This document shows positions 61,526 through 64,000 of a stretch of DNA of 64,000 bases, in pieces. The stretch comes from Deltaproteobacteria bacterium (GTDB lineage: Bacteria; Myxococcota_A; UBA796; SXON01), in the NCBI GenBank assembly GCA_947445035.1, contig CANFCK010000004.1, positions 62,001-126,000 of the forward strand. The letters run 5' to 3'. Under the pieces are notes generated by a model, which was given only the letters and a program-made list of their open reading frames with translations, was not told the DNA's origin and made no database searches. Positions within the stretch are counted from its first letter, which is position 1; each line of letters starts with the position of its first letter. The translations under genes and the position numbers were made by a program.

Positions 61526-62587
61526 TCAGACCCGTCGTTCGGCCAGTGCCGGCGCCCATCGCAGGAGGGTTGGGCCCGCGATGAGCGGCACCGATCGCAG
61601 CGCTGCGACGTCCTTCGCGCCGACCAGCACCATCGCCATGCGCAGCTCGGCGAGGAACGTCAGCAGCGCTTGATCGAGGGCAGCAGCGCCCCGCGCCTGC
61701 GCCTGGAGCAATGGCCGCGCCACGCCGACACAGGCGGCCCCGAGGGCCAATGCCTTCGCCGCATCCAGGCCGTTCCCCACGCCGCCGGTCGCACAGACGC
61801 CAGCGGGCAGGGTCGCGAGCAAGGCGACGCTCGCTGCCGTGGGGATTCCCCAGTCGCGGAAACGTTCGGCGACCGCGCGTTTTCCCTCGTCGACACGATG
61901 CATCTCCACGGCGATCCACGAGGTGCCGCCGGCGCCTCCGGTGTCGAGCCAACGCACTCCGGTGGCGACCAGCCGCTCGCCAACCTGTCGCGACAAACCG
62001 CAGCCGGTCTCCTTGACCAGCACCGGTACTTCCAATTCCGCGACGACGCGTCGGATGGTGTCGAGGCCCCCGCGGAAGTCACGGTCGCCCTCAGGCTGGG
62101 CCATCTCCTGGCCGGCGTTCAGGTGAATGGCGAGCGCGTCAGCACCCGAGAAGTCCACCAGCGCTCGAAGTCGGTCCGTCGTGACCAAACCCGCTTGAAC
62201 GACCCCGATGTTCCCGACGATCAGCGCGGTGGGGGCGACGTCGCGGACGCGGTAGCCGATCTCGATGCCGCGGGTGAGCAGCGGGCGTTGCGAACCGAAA
62301 CAGAAGGCGAGGCCGTGCGCTTCGGCGGCCGCGGCGAGGTCGCGATTGACGGCCTCCGCGCGTTCCGTCCCACCGGTCATCGCCGCGATCACCATCGGAG
62401 CGGCAAGGCGCTTGCCGAGCCAGTCGACGCCAAGGTCGACTTCGCCTACGGCCAACTCGGGAAGGGCGTCGTGAACGAAGTCGAGCTCTTCCCAGAGCGC
62501 GGTCTTCCCGACGAAGCCGACGTCGCCGTCGGTGCACAGCGCCAGGTGGTCGGCCTTGCGGGCGGAGATGTCGTGCGGGGCCGGCAT
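61526..62587 (-). CDS. fni: Type 2 isopentenyl-diphosphate delta-isomerase
   Basis: This 353-residue FMN-dependent isomerase has its start at ATG 62587, which lies 6 bp after TAGCTC; a GTG at 62593 is an in-frame alternative. The N-terminus has SARKADHLALC. MVIAAMTGGTERAEAVNRDL, FGSQRPLL, ALAIHLNAGQEMAQPEGDRD, LVKETGCGLSR and TGGVGNGLDAAKAL are all family motifs. It interconverts IPP and DMAPP and completes the mevalonate pathway whose kinase and decarboxylase genes lie upstream on the same strand. Confidence 0.95.
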   Translation of the reverse strand: MPAPHDISARKADHLALCTDGDVGFVGKTALWEELDFVHDALPELAVGEVDLGVDWLGKRLAAPMVIAAMTGGTERAEAVNRDLAAAAEAHGLAFCFGSQRPLLTRGIEIGYRVRDVAPTALIVGNIGVVQAGLVTTDRLRALVDFSGADALAIHLNAGQEMAQPEGDRDFRGGLDTIRRVVAELEVPVLVKETGCGLSRQVGERLVATGVRWLDTGGAGGTSWIAVEMHRVDEGKRAVAERFRDWGIPTAASVALLATLPAGVCATGGVGNGLDAAKALALGAACVGVARPLLQAQARGAAALDQALLTFLAELRMAMVLVGAKDVAALRSVPLIAGPTLLRWAPALAERRV

Positions 62588-62597
62588 CGACACGAGC

Positions 62598-62624
62598 TAA
62601 CCCGGGGTCTGAGGCAGCGGGTTA
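62598..62624. promoter_or_regulatory. 7-bp inverted repeat between fni and a divergent lipoprotein gene
   Basis: TAACCCG (62598-62604) and CGGGTTA (62618-62624) are perfect inverted arms 13 bp apart in the divergent intergenic region. Reading outward, the left arm includes the TAGCTC-adjacent -10 of fni and the right arm lies 24 bp before the ATG at 62648. It may be an operator or a pair of mirror-image promoter elements. Confidence 0.35.
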
Positions 62625-62647
62625 TCGCCGTCGGCAGAGGTACCCCG

Positions 62648-62950
62648 ATGATCGCCCTACTGTCCGTGCTCGGTTGTTTCCTCGTGGTCGACGAGGACAC
62701 CTTCCCCAAGCAGTTCGCGTCGATCACGTGCGCCCGCTTGCAAGAGTGCTACCGTGGCTACTTCGAGGCCGAGTACGACACGGATATGGAGGAGTGCACC
62801 GATGATCAGGAGGACCTGATCGACCTCGTGGACATCGGCAACGACTTCGACGAGGACGAGGCACGGGATTGTCTGGAGAAGCTCCAGTCCGAGACTTGTG
62901 GCGACTTGTACGACGAAAGTCCTTCGGACTGTGGGCGGGTGTATCTGTAG
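62648..62950 (+). CDS. Small Cys-rich acidic lipoprotein, unknown
   Basis: This 100-residue protein starts at ATG 62648. The lipobox is LLSVLGC, placing the acylated Cys at residue 10. The rest is acidic and helical with five Cys (ITCARLQECYRGYF, EECTDD, RDCLEKLQSETCGD, SDCGRVYL) likely to form disulfides. Such short Cys-rich lipoproteins, often with a C-x5-C helix, are abundant in myxobacterial genomes, in my recollection. It interrupts the mevalonate gene cluster in opposite orientation. Function unknown. Confidence 0.7.
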   Translation: MIALLSVLGCFLVVDEDTFPKQFASITCARLQECYRGYFEAEYDTDMEECTDDQEDLIDLVDIGNDFDEDEARDCLEKLQSETCGDLYDESPSDCGRVYL

Positions 62951-63008
62951 CTACCCCAGCCACCCCGCCGCCGACTGCGCGTGGCGCCTGGGCATCGTGG
63001 CGCGGCCC

Positions 63009-63842
63009 CTAGACCCACCCCGCCGCCGTCGCGACACTGACTTCGATCGCAACAAACCCCTCCGCCTCGCAAGCCCTCCCGAACGCGGCGGCCGCCTCGG
63101 CATCAGGAAACACACCCACCGCCACGTCGCCCCCCCCCGCGCCGCTGGGCTTGGCCGCCCCTCCGTGCGCGACGGCGAGGGCGGCGATGCGCTGAAACAC
63201 CGGCAGGTCGTAGTCGAGGCCAACGGCGCCGGCCATCTCGCACAGATTTGCATAGGCCTCGCGTATCGCCTGACATGGCGCCGCTTCGAAGCCGGCCAGC
63301 GCCGCCGCTGAGCGGGCGAGGAACCGGGCGCGCGCGACGTCGTCGGCCCACGCCAGGTACTGCGTTACCCGGGGTCCGGTTTGGGCCGAGCGACCCGACG
63401 CGATCGCAATCAGGACGGGGCAGGGCACCGCGACGCCGGCTTCCGTTCGGACACCTCCAAGCCACGACGCCCTGACGTCGATGCCGCTCCCGCCGCCCTG
63501 GACGGCGCGGTGAATGGCGAGCGCATGCGCCAGGGTCCCACCCCCCGCGACGACCGCGGCCACCGTCGCCGCAGCGCTGCCACCGAAGCCCGGCTTGCTC
63601 GAAAGCCCGGCGACGGGCCGCGCGTCCGCGAACGTGTACGCCGCGCGCGGTGCTCCTGCGAGTGCGGCACGGACGAAGCGATCGTCGCCCGGCGTCGTGA
63701 TGCCAGTGCCCTCGGCCACCACGCATCGCACCCCGCGATCAATGGCCGCGACGAGCGCGGGTCCGCCGTCGAGCACCGCGTACTCTCCAAGAAGCACCAG
63801 CTTTCCGGGCGCCAGCACCGTGCCGTACCGCGGGTGCGTCAC
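63009..63842 (-). CDS. GHMP kinase, probable phosphomevalonate kinase
   Basis: This 277-residue kinase starts at GTG 63842, overlapping nothing but only 7 bp from the mvaD stop. The N-terminal APGKLVLLGEYAVLDGGPA is the GHMP entry motif. The phosphate loop reads KPGFGGSAAATVAAV near residue 84, a variant of PxxxGLGSSAA. GSGIDVRASWLGG follows, and the C-terminal motif 3 is KPSGAGGGDVAVG, typical of phosphomevalonate kinases. It lies between mvaD and fni, so it belongs to isoprenoid synthesis. Mevalonate kinase remains possible. Confidence 0.85.
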   Translation of the reverse strand: MTHPRYGTVLAPGKLVLLGEYAVLDGGPALVAAIDRGVRCVVAEGTGITTPGDDRFVRAALAGAPRAAYTFADARPVAGLSSKPGFGGSAAATVAAVVAGGGTLAHALAIHRAVQGGGSGIDVRASWLGGVRTEAGVAVPCPVLIAIASGRSAQTGPRVTQYLAWADDVARARFLARSAAALAGFEAAPCQAIREAYANLCEMAGAVGLDYDLPVFQRIAALAVAHGGAAKPSGAGGGDVAVGVFPDAEAAAAFGRACEAEGFVAIEVSVATAAGWV

Positions 63843-63849
63843 CTGCCGC

Positions 63850-64000
63850 TCACCCGACGAGGCGCGCCGGACCGCCCGGCTCGAGCACGTGGACCTGCTC
63901 TGCCACCCGACCGAGGCGTGCGGCCACGGCAGCGGCGTGCGCCGCAGGGACCAGCACCTTCACGTTCGGCCCGGCATCCATCGTCCAAGCGCAGGGCGTT
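63850..64000 (-). CDS. mvaD: Diphosphomevalonate decarboxylase, C-terminal fragment at window edge
   Basis: The last 50 codons of a minus-strand gene are visible, ending with TGA at 63850-63852. The peptide CAWTMDAGPNVKVLVP matches the conserved C-terminal Y/F-TxDAGPN motif of mevalonate diphosphate decarboxylases. It is followed by AAHAAAVAARLGRV. The gene continues beyond position 64000. Its stop is 7 bp before the start of the GHMP kinase, so they are in one operon. Confidence 0.8.
   Translation of the reverse strand, partial: TPCAWTMDAGPNVKVLVPAAHAAAVAARLGRVAEQVHVLEPGGPARLVG

Noticed and set aside
60107-62950. 947-residue plus-strand open frame over the M13 peptidase and fni genes
   Set aside because: Only its last 100 codons (from ATG 62648) look like a real lipoprotein; the rest is antisense to well-supported genes.

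Overview
The window is GC-rich, densely packed bacterial chromosome with no tRNA, rRNA, insertion sequence, phage gene or CRISPR array that I can see. Several signs point to the phylum Myxococcota or a close deltaproteobacterial relative. These are many small acidic lipoproteins with Asp/Thr or Asp/Ser tracts behind the lipobox, a MopE-like Ca-binding-repeat protein ending in a MYXO-CTERM-like Cys/hydrophobic/Arg tail (58091-59395), an OmpA protein with thrombospondin-3 repeats, and a bacterial mevalonate pathway with type 2 IPP isomerase. The phylum call is an inference from protein style, not from a marker gene.

Layout. 1-2690: a truncated methyltransferase, a lipoprotein and a divergent pair (accessory domain / alpha-beta hydrolase). 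2754-9741: a tightly overlapped plus-strand operon of SDR, RidA, enoyl-CoA hydratase-like protein, UPF0104 membrane protein, acyl-CoA dehydrogenase, benzoate/2-aminobenzoate-CoA ligase, creatininase-like hydrolase and orphan DNA methyltransferase. Apart from the membrane protein and the last two genes, it resembles the aerobic 2-aminobenzoyl-CoA (anthranilate) route. 9796-15124: a degenerate HD-GYP/GGDEF-like membrane protein, then carA-carB. 15146-24761: an exported flavoprotein, a histidine phosphatase with a UDP-sugar pyrophosphorylase, a small membrane protein facing a possible regulator across palindromes, a sulfatase-fold enzyme, an M43 protease and a LeuA-family enzyme. 24778-31237: panB-panC with small membrane genes, hflX, adenosine deaminase with deoxynucleoside kinase, and ssb behind a near-consensus sigma-54 promoter. 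31365-37554: a livJHM..GF-type amino-acid ABC transporter split by an inverted sulfatase gene. 37556-47485: a TIGR03790 protein, OmpA, an LtaS-like enzyme, a lipid kinase, then an orphan polyferredoxin next to a tandem BMC microcompartment shell protein. 47605-57986: ABC-F ATPase, thiolase, Hsp33, two glycosyltransferases, a phosphoesterase and a CobW C-terminal remnant. 58091-64000: the MopE-like protein, an M13 peptidase and the mevalonate genes (fni, phosphomevalonate-kinase-like, mvaD).

A recurring regulatory theme is a TA-starting hexamer 5-7 bp before the start codon of many transcription-unit-leading genes. This suggests widespread leaderless transcription from short promoters. No intergenic stretch exceeds 300 bases; the longest are 30588-30757, 31238-31364, 28892-29016 and 54174-54292, and the last shows nothing I recognise.
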